Origin: Methylococcaceae bacterium
GTDB taxonomy: Bacteria; Pseudomonadota; Gammaproteobacteria; Methylococcales; Methylomonadaceae
DNA length: 58,385 bases
Assembly (NCBI GenBank): GCA_021647585.1
Contig: JAKIUK010000019.1
Location: 1-58,385 of the forward strand
Direction: 5' to 3'
Shown here: piece by piece, positions 33,631-42,409 of the stretch
Layout: every line of letters starts with the position of its first letter
Numbering within the stretch: position 1 is the first letter of the stretch
Program-made: the position numbers and the translations under genes
The notes under the pieces: model-generated
The model's database searches: none
Told to the model about the DNA's origin: nothing
The model's input: only the letters and a program-made list of their open reading frames with translations

Positions 33631-34158
33631 GTGATGCAAAAAATAATTGAAAAGGTCAAAAAGCTGAAATTATTGATTCTTGATGTTGATGGTGTATTAA
33701 CTGATGGGCGATTGTTTTTTGATGATAATGGCAAGGAATACAAAAGTTTTCACGCGCGTGATGGCCATGGTATTAAACTATTGCGGCAAACAGGTGTTGA
33801 GGTTGCGATTATCTCAGGGCGCAAATCAAATTCAGTGGCATTGAGGATGAAGAGTCTAGGGATTGAATATGTCTATCAGGGGCATGAGAATAAAATTGCT
33901 GCATTTAATGAAATCATTCAATCATTATCGATTGAACCAGAGCAAGTAGCGCACGTTGGAGATGATTTACTTGATTTACCTGTCATGACACGGGTGGGAT
34001 TAGCTATCGCAGTCAATGATGCTAATTTTGCAGTAAGGGAGTATGCAGACTGGTGTACCGAAACGCCTGGTGGAATGGGTGCTGTTAGAGAAGTGTGCGA
34101 TTTTATCATGCAAGCACAAGGTACTTTTGATAGTGTATTGAAGAGCTATATGCAATGA
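33631..34158 (+). CDS. kdsC: 3-deoxy-D-manno-octulosonate-8-phosphate phosphatase
   Basis: KdsC removes phosphate from Kdo-8-phosphate. A HAD-superfamily enzyme of 175 residues without a cap domain; the nucleophile motif is LDVDGVLTDG near 17-26, IISGRKS is motif II, and GDDLLDLPVM motif IV near 111. The start may be GTG 33631 or the adjacent ATG 33634. The stop overlaps the lptC start by four bases. Confidence 0.95.
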   Translation: MMQKIIEKVKKLKLLILDVDGVLTDGRLFFDDNGKEYKSFHARDGHGIKLLRQTGVEVAIISGRKSNSVALRMKSLGIEYVYQGHENKIAAFNEIIQSLSIEPEQVAHVGDDLLDLPVMTRVGLAIAVNDANFAVREYADWCTETPGGMGAVREVCDFIMQAQGTFDSVLKSYMQ

Positions 34159-34721
34159 TCTTTAGCCAATATCGGGTTTATCTGATTTTATTTGTGTTAA
34201 TGGTTAGTTCATGGATGTTGGCGGACTTATACGAACAGAAGGAAATTAAGGGATTTGTAGCTGCCGACCATAGTCCCGATTTTTTCAGTACAGGCTATTA
34301 TAAAAAGGAAATGACACTACTTGGAGTGGCAAAAAGCAAATTGATTGCGGATAAAATGGTTCACTATAGTGATGATGGAAGGACTCATCTGGAAAATCCT
34401 GTGATGACTTTGTATGATTCTGATCTACCACCTTGGGTTATTACCTCAGAAACGGGTGTTCTGGAGGCGGATGGTAATCATTTATTACTGAAAGGCAAAG
34501 TTGTTATCACCAGAGCAGGGGCAAAACAGCGAAAACCATTTAAAATAAATACTTCTACTTTAAAGGTGGAGCTATTGATCAGTTATGCTGAAACTGATCA
34601 ATGGGCTGAAATAATAAATGGTTCGAATAAGACTGAAGGTATTGGGTTGGAAGCAACATTTGTTGAACCAATAAAGTTAAAGTTTTTGTCTAAAGTAAAA
34701 GGGCGATATGTACTTAATTAA
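34155..34721 (+). CDS. lptC: LPS export ABC transporter periplasmic protein LptC
   Basis: LptC is anchored in the inner membrane and passes LPS from LptBFG to LptA. The 188-residue protein has one N-terminal membrane helix (VYLILFVLMVSSWMLADLY) and a beta-jellyroll periplasmic part (YYKKEMTLLGVAKSKLIADKMVHYSDDGRTHLENPVM). Sequence is poorly conserved in this family; position between kdsC and lptA supports the call. Its 3' end overlaps lptA by 14 bases. Confidence 0.93.
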   Translation: MIFSQYRVYLILFVLMVSSWMLADLYEQKEIKGFVAADHSPDFFSTGYYKKEMTLLGVAKSKLIADKMVHYSDDGRTHLENPVMTLYDSDLPPWVITSETGVLEADGNHLLLKGKVVITRAGAKQRKPFKINTSTLKVELLISYAETDQWAEIINGSNKTEGIGLEATFVEPIKLKFLSKVKGRYVLN

Positions 34722-35223
34722 ATTTTTTGTATTTACAATTTTGATGATGTTAGGCCATGGGGTTCATGCTCTTCAGAGCGATTCTGATCAACCCGTATAT
34801 ATAGCATCAAATACAGCCAGTTATGATGATAAAAAAGGCATTAGTATATACACGGGGAATGTAGTTACTGATCAGGGAAGCCTGCATATTGAGTCAGACA
34901 AACTCGTCGTCTATCTAAAGAATGGTGATATTGAAAAAATGATTTTTACCGGCAAGCCAGCAAAATTCAGACAACTTCCTGGGGTAGGAAAAGAAGAAAT
35001 TCATGGGGAAGGTTTAACGGGAGAGTACTATCCGGTTAAAAATAAATTAATACTTATTGAAGAAGCGGTTGTTATACAAGGAAATAATCGGTCTGCTAGC
35101 AGGCTTATAATTTATGATAGTAAGAATTCGTTAATAAAAGCGGGTGAAAAATCATCGGATTCAAAAAGAGTTCATTCTGTTTTTAAGCCCAAAGAAAATA
35201 AACAGGAACAGGAAAAGAAATGA
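34708..35223 (+). CDS. lptA: LPS transport periplasmic protein LptA
   Basis: LptA forms the periplasmic bridge that carries LPS to the outer membrane. The 171-residue protein has a signal peptide ending near ALQS (MYLIKFFVFTILMMLGHGVHA) and an OstA-type beta-jellyroll (IASNTASYDDKKGISIYTGNVVTDQGSLHIESDKLVVY). The C-terminus is a charged tail (KPKENKQEQEKK). The stop overlaps lptB by four bases. Confidence 0.94.
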   Translation: MYLIKFFVFTILMMLGHGVHALQSDSDQPVYIASNTASYDDKKGISIYTGNVVTDQGSLHIESDKLVVYLKNGDIEKMIFTGKPAKFRQLPGVGKEEIHGEGLTGEYYPVKNKLILIEEAVVIQGNNRSASRLIIYDSKNSLIKAGEKSSDSKRVHSVFKPKENKQEQEKK

Positions 35224-35945
35224 CCCGGCTCTCAGGAAGGCAACTGATCAAAAGTTACAATAAACGAAATGTTGTTGATGGAGTATCATTTCACGTTGAC
35301 ACCAGTGAAGTTGTTGGTTTACTGGGGCCCAATGGAGCAGGTAAAACGACCAGTTTTTATATATTGGTTGGATTAATTAAGGCGGATAGTGGAGAGATCT
35401 TTGTTGATGATATGGAAATCACACACTATCCTATGCACAATCGTGCCAGGCTTGGAATCGGTTATTTGGCTCAAGAACCATCGGTTTTTCGTAAATTGTC
35501 AGTAGAAGATAATCTACGGGCAGTAGTACAGATTCGTTCTGAATTAACAAAAGGTCAATCGGAATTATTAATTGAGGATTTGTTAGAAGAGTTTAGCATT
35601 TCCCATTTACGTCACCAGATAGCTCTAGGGCTTTCTGGAGGAGAGCGACGTAGAGTGGAAATTGCCCGGGCTTTGGCAACTGACCCCCAATTTATTTTAC
35701 TGGATGAACCTTTTGCCGGAGTTGATCCTATTTCTGTAATAGATTTACAGGAAATTATTGCTCATCTTAAGTTAAGGGGAATAGGGATTTTGATTACTGA
35801 ACATAAGGTGAGGGCTACACTGGAAATATGTGATCGAGCATATATACTTAACGAGGGGAAAGTTATTGCAGAAGGGATGACGCAAGATATTGTTGCGAAT
35901 GAAGAAGTCAGGAAAGTGTATTTAGGTGATAATTTTAGTCTATAG
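35220..35945 (+). CDS. lptB: LPS export ABC transporter ATPase LptB
   Basis: LptB drives LPS extraction from the inner membrane with LptFG. The 241-residue ATPase has Walker A GPNGAGKTT at 36-44, signature LSGGERRRVEIARAL near 139-153, and Walker B FILLDEPFAGVDP near 159-171. lptF and lptG are not in the window. rpoN follows 39 bp downstream, the usual order. Confidence 0.96.
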   Translation: MTRLSGRQLIKSYNKRNVVDGVSFHVDTSEVVGLLGPNGAGKTTSFYILVGLIKADSGEIFVDDMEITHYPMHNRARLGIGYLAQEPSVFRKLSVEDNLRAVVQIRSELTKGQSELLIEDLLEEFSISHLRHQIALGLSGGERRRVEIARALATDPQFILLDEPFAGVDPISVIDLQEIIAHLKLRGIGILITEHKVRATLEICDRAYILNEGKVIAEGMTQDIVANEEVRKVYLGDNFSL

Positions 35946-35984
35946 ATGTTTTTAAACAGATAGTCAACTTAGGTTTTAAGATTA

Positions 35985-37421
35985 ATGAAACAATCTTTAC
36001 AGCTACGTATTAGTCAAAATTTAACAATGACGCCGCAATTACAGCAGGCGATTAAATTGTTACAATTATCAACGCTGGATTTACAACAGGAAATTCAACA
36101 GGCACTTGAATCAAATATGATGCTTGAGGTAGATGAAGAGACTGTAGCAGTACAAGAGGAAACTAAGCCACAAAATGAAAATGAAAATGAAATAACCAGT
36201 GAAGGCTCACAAACAGATCTTCCTGATGAATTACCTGTTGATTCCAGCTGGGAAGATGTTTTTGAGAATACTCAGCCCATTGCATCTGCAGCGCCAGAAA
36301 CGCTTGAGTTCGAAACTCAGCATAGTAAGTCCGAGACATTACTGGACCATTTATTGCAACAACTGGAATTGATTTCCATTTCTGAACGTGACCGAGCCAT
36401 AGCCATCACTATAATTGATAGTGTAAATGAAGACGGTTATCTCAGTGAATCGATTGACAATATTTTTCAGGGCTTATTGGCGCAGGTAGAAGATCTTGAG
36501 TTAGACGAAGTTCAAGGGGTATTGCATAGAGTTCAGAATTTTGATCCCGTTGGTGTTGCTGCGATAGATTTAGCTGATTGTTTAATGATACAGTTACAGC
36601 AACTGCCTAAAACGGTACCTTATAGGAGTGAAGCGATTGATATAGTTAGGCGTCATCTTGACTTATTGGCTACACATGATCAGGCAAGATTGATGCGACG
36701 ACTTGGTTTGACTGAGTTTCAATTAAGAGAAGTTATTGCATTAATCAGGACCTTGGACCCCAAACCAGGGACTTCAATACAAAGTGTAGAGTCGGACTAT
36801 ATTGTGCCAGACGTATTTGTTGCAAATCATAAAGGGGTGTGGCAAGTTAATCTGAATCCTGATATTGCACCAAAATTACGCGTTAACTCGACATATTCAA
36901 AAATGATAAAGAGGGCTGACAGTAGTAATGATAATGTCAATATGAAGGAGCATTTGCAGGAAGCGAGGTGGTTTATAAAAAGTTTACATAGTAGAAATGA
37001 TACTTTGCTACGTGTTGCTAAAAGTATTGTGGAGAAGCAGGAAGAGTTTCTTGTACATGGTGCTATAGCAATGAAACCAATGGTATTAAGGGATATAGCA
37101 GAACAGTTGGAATTGCATGAGTCCACCATATCACGTGTTACCACGCAGAAATATATGCACACACCCAATGGTATAGTAGAATTCAAATATTTTTTCTCTA
37201 GTCACGTTTCAACAGAAGAAGGGGGAGAGTGTTCTGCCACAGCAATCAGAGCATTTATTAAAGAGTTAGTGGGGAATGAAAACCAGGCAAAACCGTTAAG
37301 TGATAGTAAAATGTCTGAACTATTAAAGGAAAAAGGTATTAATATTGCCCGACGAACTATTGCCAAGTATCGTGAGTCCATGTCTATTCCATCATCAAGT
37401 CAAAGAAAGCGTCTTTTATGA
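35985..37421 (+). CDS. rpoN: RNA polymerase sigma-54 factor
   Basis: Sigma-54 directs RNA polymerase to -24/-12 promoters that need enhancer-binding activators. The 478-residue protein has region I (QSLQLRISQNLTMTPQLQQAIKLLQLSTLDLQQEIQQALESN), an acidic region II (about 50-110), a DNA-binding helix-turn-helix (LHESTISRVTTQKYMHTPNG) and the C-terminal RpoN box ARRTIAKYRE. hpf follows 35 bp downstream. Confidence 0.97.
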   Translation: MKQSLQLRISQNLTMTPQLQQAIKLLQLSTLDLQQEIQQALESNMMLEVDEETVAVQEETKPQNENENEITSEGSQTDLPDELPVDSSWEDVFENTQPIASAAPETLEFETQHSKSETLLDHLLQQLELISISERDRAIAITIIDSVNEDGYLSESIDNIFQGLLAQVEDLELDEVQGVLHRVQNFDPVGVAAIDLADCLMIQLQQLPKTVPYRSEAIDIVRRHLDLLATHDQARLMRRLGLTEFQLREVIALIRTLDPKPGTSIQSVESDYIVPDVFVANHKGVWQVNLNPDIAPKLRVNSTYSKMIKRADSSNDNVNMKEHLQEARWFIKSLHSRNDTLLRVAKSIVEKQEEFLVHGAIAMKPMVLRDIAEQLELHESTISRVTTQKYMHTPNGIVEFKYFFSSHVSTEEGGECSATAIRAFIKELVGNENQAKPLSDSKMSELLKEKGINIARRTIAKYRESMSIPSSSQRKRLL

Positions 37422-37456
37422 CGCAGTAATAATATTTTTATTAAGGAGTTTAATCC

Positions 37457-37747
37457 ATGCAAATAAGTGTAACGGGTCATCATGTAGAAGTGACTGATTC
37501 ATTAAGAAACCATGTAGAAGAAAAAATAGGTAAGCTTAAGCGTCATTTTGACAATGTAACAGATGTACATGTTATTTTGACAGTAGAGAAACTTGAACAA
37601 AAAGCAGAAGCAACCGTACAAATTAGTGGTGCAAAATTATTTGCAGATGATGTTCAGGAAGACATGTACCAAGCGATTGATAATATGGTCGATAAATTAG
37701 ATCGTCAAATTATTAAACATAAAGAAAAAAAAGGAAGCCATAGGTAA
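37457..37747 (+). CDS. hpf: Ribosome hibernation promoting factor, short form
   Basis: HPF binds the 30S decoding region and promotes 100S dimer formation at rest. At 96 residues it is the short gammaproteobacterial form: MQISVTGHHVEVTDSLRNHVEEKIGKLKRHF start, and AIDNMVDKLDRQIIKHKEKK C-terminal part. A ribosome site AAGGAG lies before the ATG. In most relatives ptsN follows; here a 239-base non-coding stretch leads to rapZ. Confidence 0.95.
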   Translation: MQISVTGHHVEVTDSLRNHVEEKIGKLKRHFDNVTDVHVILTVEKLEQKAEATVQISGAKLFADDVQEDMYQAIDNMVDKLDRQIIKHKEKKGSHR

Positions 37748-37986
37748 TATGAAGGTAAGAGGTTTCAGAGTCTCTTACCTTTAATTACCCAAGAGTCTCC
37801 ATCTTAACAGATGAGAAAAACGGTGACACCTTGCACACCGGCATCCCCGAGGTCTTTTATCGGGGATCTATTTATGCAAAAAATAGATTCCTGCTAAGAG
37901 AATACGGGAGTGATGGGTCTGTGTAGTTACATTTTCTTAAAATGGCGGAAGCTCATGGGTAATCAGGTACCTTAAATAGACATATT
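37748..37986 (+). other. Structured gap between hpf and rapZ
   Basis: Three stem-loops are visible. AAGGTAAGAG/CTCTTACCTT at 37752-37781 is a perfect 10-bp stem just after hpf, probably a terminator with a weak T tract. ATCCCCGA/TCGGGGAT at 37843-37867 and ATCTATTT/AAATAGAT at 37866-37888 follow, sharing two bases, so they could compete. No gene is present. ptsN, normally found here, is absent. Confidence 0.5.
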
Positions 37987-38844
37987 ATGAAACTTTTGAT
38001 TGTAAGCGGACTTTCCGGGTCAGGGAAAAGTATTGTATTAGATACTTTAGAAGACAGCGGTTATTATTGTATTGATAATTTACCCATTTCTTTACTGGAA
38101 AGATTTATTAGTGATGTCATGCTGGTCGATGACACGACCTATAAAAAAACAGCGATAGGCATAGATGCCAGAAATCAAAGTGAAAGTCTGTTAAATTTTT
38201 CAGACAGCCTAGACGCTATTCGTAACAAAGGAATCGATTGCGAAGTTCTTTTTTTACAGGCAGAGGAAACTGTACTGCTTAAAAGATACAGTGAAACACG
38301 TCGTAAACATCCATTAACTGATTCAAATGTGCCATTGAAAGAAGCGCTGGGCATTGAGAGAGATATGTTGAAGGCGGTGCTCAAGCATGCAAATGTTGTT
38401 TTCGATACCAGTCGAACGCATTTGTATCAATTGCGTGAGCTGGTTAAAAGCCAGATAGAAAAGAAAGATGAGAAATATTTGTCTTTGCAATTTCAATCTT
38501 TTGGATTCAAACATGGCATTCCTCTTGATGCGGATTTTGTGTTTGATGCCCGTTGTTTGCCTAATCCATATTGGGATCCTGGGTTAAGAGGATTTACCGG
38601 TAAAGATGAACCCATTATTAATTTTTTAAACAAATCAGAAAGTGCGCAGGATTTTTTTCAAGATTTATGTGCTTTTCTTGAACGTTGGGTTCCTCGTTTT
38701 GAAGCAGATAGCCGCAGTTATCTAACAGTTGCAATTGGATGTACTGGAGGGCAGCATCGTTCTGTCTACTTAGTTGAGTCTTTGGTAAAGCATTTTAAAG
38801 ATCATGCTTTAAACGTGATTATTCGTCACAGAGAGTTACATTAA
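37987..38844 (+). CDS. rapZ: RNase adapter protein RapZ
   Basis: RapZ is a nucleotide-binding protein; in enteric bacteria it guides the sRNA GlmZ to RNase E and so controls glucosamine-6-phosphate synthase. The 285-residue protein has Walker A GLSGSGKS at 8-15, the family stretch YYCIDNLPISLL near 27-38, and the conserved C-terminal domain with GCTGGQHRSVYLVESL near 257-272. Whether the GlmY/GlmZ circuit exists in this organism is not shown. Confidence 0.94.
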   Translation: MKLLIVSGLSGSGKSIVLDTLEDSGYYCIDNLPISLLERFISDVMLVDDTTYKKTAIGIDARNQSESLLNFSDSLDAIRNKGIDCEVLFLQAEETVLLKRYSETRRKHPLTDSNVPLKEALGIERDMLKAVLKHANVVFDTSRTHLYQLRELVKSQIEKKDEKYLSLQFQSFGFKHGIPLDADFVFDARCLPNPYWDPGLRGFTGKDEPIINFLNKSESAQDFFQDLCAFLERWVPRFEADSRSYLTVAIGCTGGQHRSVYLVESLVKHFKDHALNVIIRHRELH

Positions 38845-38994
38845 ACATATTGTATTAAATAATTGGCTGGCATCCTCGGTACAAAACTGTATGCTATAGC
38901 GCTGAATAAGGTGAGAATTAACCTTCGTTCTAAGTTAAAATAAAGCAAGAAGTGCATTGAAGAATTAACCCTTTTTACTTTCATACTTTTACCT

Positions 38995-40356
38995 ATGCCA
39001 TCATCTACTGTAAACCAAGAACATAATAAAAATTTATTAACTCAGATTACCGAGTTATTAGAAAAGGGAACGCAGATTGAGATAAGGAATCTTGTTCATT
39101 CTCTTTATCCAGCAGAAACGGCAAATATACTTGAGTCGTTAGAAATAGAGCAAAGAGAAAAAATTTGGCGTGTAATTCCTCCAAGTGTAATGGGGGAAAT
39201 ATTGGTTAGAGTTGGTACTGAAGTTGGCCAGGGATTATTAAAAATTACGGATAGGCGTGATTTGATCAAGGCAACGGAAAACCTTGAGTCTGATGACATG
39301 GTTGATTTATTACATGTATTACCCGAGCCATTGCTTTCAGAAGTGATGGAGTCAATGGGGGTGCATGAGCGAAATCGACTGGAAACAACATTGGCATATG
39401 ATGATCATACAGCCGGTGGACTCATGTCTTTAGATGTGTTGACTATTAGGCCTGATGTTACGCTTGATGTGGTTATGCGGTACTTGCATAAGCGTGGAGC
39501 AATACCCGATTCCACAGATAGTTTGATAGTGGTTGATCGCTCCGATCATTTACTGGGCATTCTATCGTTATCAGATGTACTAACAAATGAGCCACATACA
39601 AAAGTTGCTGATGCCATGGATGCAAGAGCCAGAGGGATTTCATATCAAATGCCTGCTCATGAGGTCGCTATGCTATTTGAACAGCGACAAATGCTATCGG
39701 CACCTGTAGTTTCAGAAAATGGACGCTTAATGGGGCGTATTACTATAGATGATGTGGTTGGTATTATTAGGGAAGAAGCTGATCACACGATTATGAGTAT
39801 GGCAGGCCTGGATGAAGAGCAAGATATGTTCGCACCTGTTATGACCAGCGCTAGTCGTCGTGCAGTTTGGTTGGGTGTGAATTTGGTAACTGCTTTTTTA
39901 GCCTCATGGGTTATTGGTTTATTTGAAGCAACACTGGAAGAAATTGTTGCATTGGCGGTATTAATGCCTATTGTTGCAAGTATGGGCGGGATTGCAGGTA
40001 GTCAAACATTAACACTTGTAGTCAGAGGTTTGGCGCTACGGCAAGTCAGTCATGCAAATGCTACTCAGTTGCTGGTAAAAGAAATGTCTGTGGGTGTTGT
40101 TAATGGTGTTTTGTGGGCATTGGTTGTTGCTGTTATTGCCAGTGTCTGGTTTCAGGATATGGATTTAGGACTATTGTTAGGTGCTGCAATGGTGATTAAC
40201 CTGGTTTGTGCAGCAGTGGCAGGAGCGAGTATTCCACTTATTTTGGATAAAATAGGAATTGATCCGGCGCTGGCAGGGGGGGTACTGTTGACTACTGTGA
40301 CCGATTGTATAGGGTTTATGGCCTTTTTAGGATTGGCCACTATCTTTTTGATGTGA
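38995..40356 (+). CDS. mgtE: Magnesium transporter MgtE
   Basis: MgtE is a Mg-gated Mg channel of the inner membrane. The 453-residue protein has the MgtE N-domain (about 20-125), a pair of CBS domains (about 130-255), and a membrane part of five helices from about 285 (ASRRAVWLGVNLVTAFLASWVIGLFEAT; PIVASMGGIAGSQTLTLVVRGLAL), with GGIAGSQ lining the pore. It stands alone downstream of rapZ; 38845-38994 shows no clear signal. Confidence 0.93.
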   Translation: MPSSTVNQEHNKNLLTQITELLEKGTQIEIRNLVHSLYPAETANILESLEIEQREKIWRVIPPSVMGEILVRVGTEVGQGLLKITDRRDLIKATENLESDDMVDLLHVLPEPLLSEVMESMGVHERNRLETTLAYDDHTAGGLMSLDVLTIRPDVTLDVVMRYLHKRGAIPDSTDSLIVVDRSDHLLGILSLSDVLTNEPHTKVADAMDARARGISYQMPAHEVAMLFEQRQMLSAPVVSENGRLMGRITIDDVVGIIREEADHTIMSMAGLDEEQDMFAPVMTSASRRAVWLGVNLVTAFLASWVIGLFEATLEEIVALAVLMPIVASMGGIAGSQTLTLVVRGLALRQVSHANATQLLVKEMSVGVVNGVLWALVVAVIASVWFQDMDLGLLLGAAMVINLVCAAVAGASIPLILDKIGIDPALAGGVLLTTVTDCIGFMAFLGLATIFLM

Positions 40357-40826
40357 TAGATTTAGAATTAAAGATTTGTTATCTTGAAGGTTGATATGCT
40401 TTACGCGGTCACCATGCGAAGTTAACAGCAATTAATATCGGTTTCTGATGCTATATTTTTGTCGCAAAATTTGAATTTGCATCATTACTTTTATAATCTT
40501 TGAATAAAACGGGCAATAATAGATTTGTAGTTTGTAAGTAAGAGTTAGAGCAAAGTTGATATTATAAATACTTTTAATTTAGCTTCTAAGTATTCCAATA
40601 TTGATCTTCCCGAAAGTTCTTGCATTTTATATACTCTCCCTTGCTATGATTTATATGTCATTCTGAGTAAAACGAGGAATCTTTAGCTTGGACTATGGGT
40701 TACAGTCATAAAGCTTTCTCGGTCATTACTCCTGCACTGCAAGAGACTGTTCCGACCGATTTAACTCTTCAAGTTGCTATGGACACAGCATGCGGTGTTT
40801 CTATGGAATATGTTAATGCTGTTAAA

Positions 40827-41088
40827 GAAAGATCAGTTGGGCGCGGAATTATAGTGCAAGATATTGGTTTCACAGTGTTTTAACAGATTTTTTCTCCTGC
40901 AAAACCTGCATTTCCTACTTCCATGTAGGTCAAAAAATTTGAGCTTCACCCATTAGGTTAAGCGGGCATTTTTTTGAAGTGCAAGGATGTACTGAATGCA
41001 GATCATGCAGGAGCAATTATCTGTGAAGTACTGTGAAATCAAGAGCTTGTGCTATAATCCGTGATCCACTGATTTTTCTAGGTTAAAG
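40827..41088 (+). repeat. MITE-like element B with GGA-loop hairpins
   Basis: Second copy of the element at 19568-19877, lacking its 46-base middle piece. The ends are imperfect inverted repeats of about 58 bases. Hairpins: 40914-40929 (CCTAC-TTCCAT-GTAGG; copy A has CCTAT/ATAGG at the same place, so both sides of the stem changed together) and 40978-40993 (AGTGC-AAGGAT-GTACT with one G-U pair; copy A has AGTAC/GTACT). A plus-strand frame at 40695-40883 partly covers it and is not a gene. The stop codon of the BNR lipoprotein gene (41083-41085) lies within the right arm. The rest of the gap 40357-40826 shows nothing I can support. Confidence 0.8.
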
Positions 41089-42315
41089 AGATGATTTAAC
41101 CAACATAGAATGCTTTCCATCATTTTCTGTCCATAGCACAAAAAACCCCTCTCTGGTTTTAATAATTCTTGGATGAGTGGCTCTTCTGCTAGGCTTTGAT
41201 AATTGTTCTGGGGTAGACCATTTGTTACCCTGGTCTTTAGACTCCGCCATAAAAACGGCTAAGCCATTTTCAGTTATCATATCCCAGACAGCAACTACTC
41301 GGCCACTGTCGTGAGCGGCTATGTCCGCATGAATGGCTGATTCAGAACCTAATTGCATGGGAGTAGACCAATTTTTACCAGCATCGCTCGAATATAAGTA
41401 ATGCACACCAAGATGGTTTTGTTGGCCGGTACCAACAATTGCATGTATTCTTTTGTTACCAGCAGTATTCTGAAAATCTAAGCCACCACCTATATGAGGA
41501 CAGCCATCAAATTGCCAATTAAAAGCACCTACATGGTTTAGATAATGCCATTGCTGCTGTTTATTGATAATACCTAATGACATATCGGAAGGCTGTCTAT
41601 CCCGATATAGAACATAAGGAGTACCAGTAGTATCGGTTTTTACAGTATTCCAGCAACAGGAACAGCTTACACTATCCAGTGTTTTATTGCTCTGCCAGCT
41701 CAGCCCACTATCAGTAGATTTTGCATAGCGCAGCCCCTGGGTTGATTTAATTTCTGAGGTTTTAACGCGGCTATCTAGCCAGACAACGTGTATAGCAAAA
41801 TCATCTGCAGTCATATCAATATAACCATGCGGTCCTTTTTTCCAATCGGGCGGTGCTGCTGAATATTGCCAATGCTGGCCGTCATCAGTGGAACGAGCTG
41901 CTTGCATTGTCCCAGCCTTAAAACGGCTTTTAGGGTCGTATTTTGTCCAGGTTATTACAATAATATTACCTTGAGCCGTAATTTGGGCGTCATTGCCTCT
42001 CGACATCTTAATTGCGAGGTTGTCATCATTCAGTATTTTTATAGCAGATGACCAGCTTTTGCCTCCATCATTACTATTCTGATACCAGAGTGTCTTTTGC
42101 CCTCGTTTAAGTCTTCCCGTTAGAAGGTGAAGGCGATTATTGCTATTAACAATATCAACACTGATAATACCTTCTGTTGATTTTTTATGGCGATTTTTCA
42201 GGGGTTGCTTAGAAGCTGATATAGCATGCTGAGAGACAGATATTTCAGCATTAGGGGAAACTGAACATGCATTAATAATCAATGTTAAGAGGATATATAA
42301 AAATTGTTTCTTCAT
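41083..42315 (-). CDS. BNR/Asp-box repeat lipoprotein with CSCC motif, paralogue
   Basis: A 410-residue relative of the 4995-6194 protein. I start at the ATG 42315 (MKKQFLYILLTLIINACSVS) because it gives a normal lipoprotein signal with Cys at about 17. Asp-box repeats: SNDGGKSWS, STDDGQHWQ, STDSGLSWQ, SSDAGKNWS and SKDQGNKWS, so a beta-propeller is likely. The cysteines C218-S-C-C and C272-P match those of the paralogue in place. The TonB-dependent receptor gene is just upstream on the same strand, 95 bp away, with a terminator-like hairpin between. A joint role in metal or chelate handling is inferred. Confidence 0.78.
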   Translation of the reverse strand: MKKQFLYILLTLIINACSVSPNAEISVSQHAISASKQPLKNRHKKSTEGIISVDIVNSNNRLHLLTGRLKRGQKTLWYQNSNDGGKSWSSAIKILNDDNLAIKMSRGNDAQITAQGNIIVITWTKYDPKSRFKAGTMQAARSTDDGQHWQYSAAPPDWKKGPHGYIDMTADDFAIHVVWLDSRVKTSEIKSTQGLRYAKSTDSGLSWQSNKTLDSVSCSCCWNTVKTDTTGTPYVLYRDRQPSDMSLGIINKQQQWHYLNHVGAFNWQFDGCPHIGGGLDFQNTAGNKRIHAIVGTGQQNHLGVHYLYSSDAGKNWSTPMQLGSESAIHADIAAHDSGRVVAVWDMITENGLAVFMAESKDQGNKWSTPEQLSKPSRRATHPRIIKTREGFFVLWTENDGKHSMLVKSSL

Positions 42316-42349
42316 CAAAAAAGTCATTTTTATTGCTGTTGCTTTAAAT

Positions 42350-42382
42350 GAAAAAAGCCTCCTTGCAGTGTAAGGAAGCTTC
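42350..42382 (-). terminator. Intrinsic terminator after the TonB-dependent receptor gene
   Basis: On the minus strand AAGCTTCCTT pairs with AAGGAGGCTT (one mismatch) and is followed by a run of six T. It lies about 30 bases beyond the receptor stop and before the lipoprotein start, so it may reduce but not abolish read-through into the lipoprotein gene. Confidence 0.7.
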
Positions 42383-42409
42383 TTAAGGTTAAATAAATTT
42401 TATGGTAGA

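Noticed and set aside
40695..40883. Plus-strand open frame of 62 codons
   Set aside because: Its second half is the terminal repeat of the MITE-like element, so the frame is accidental.
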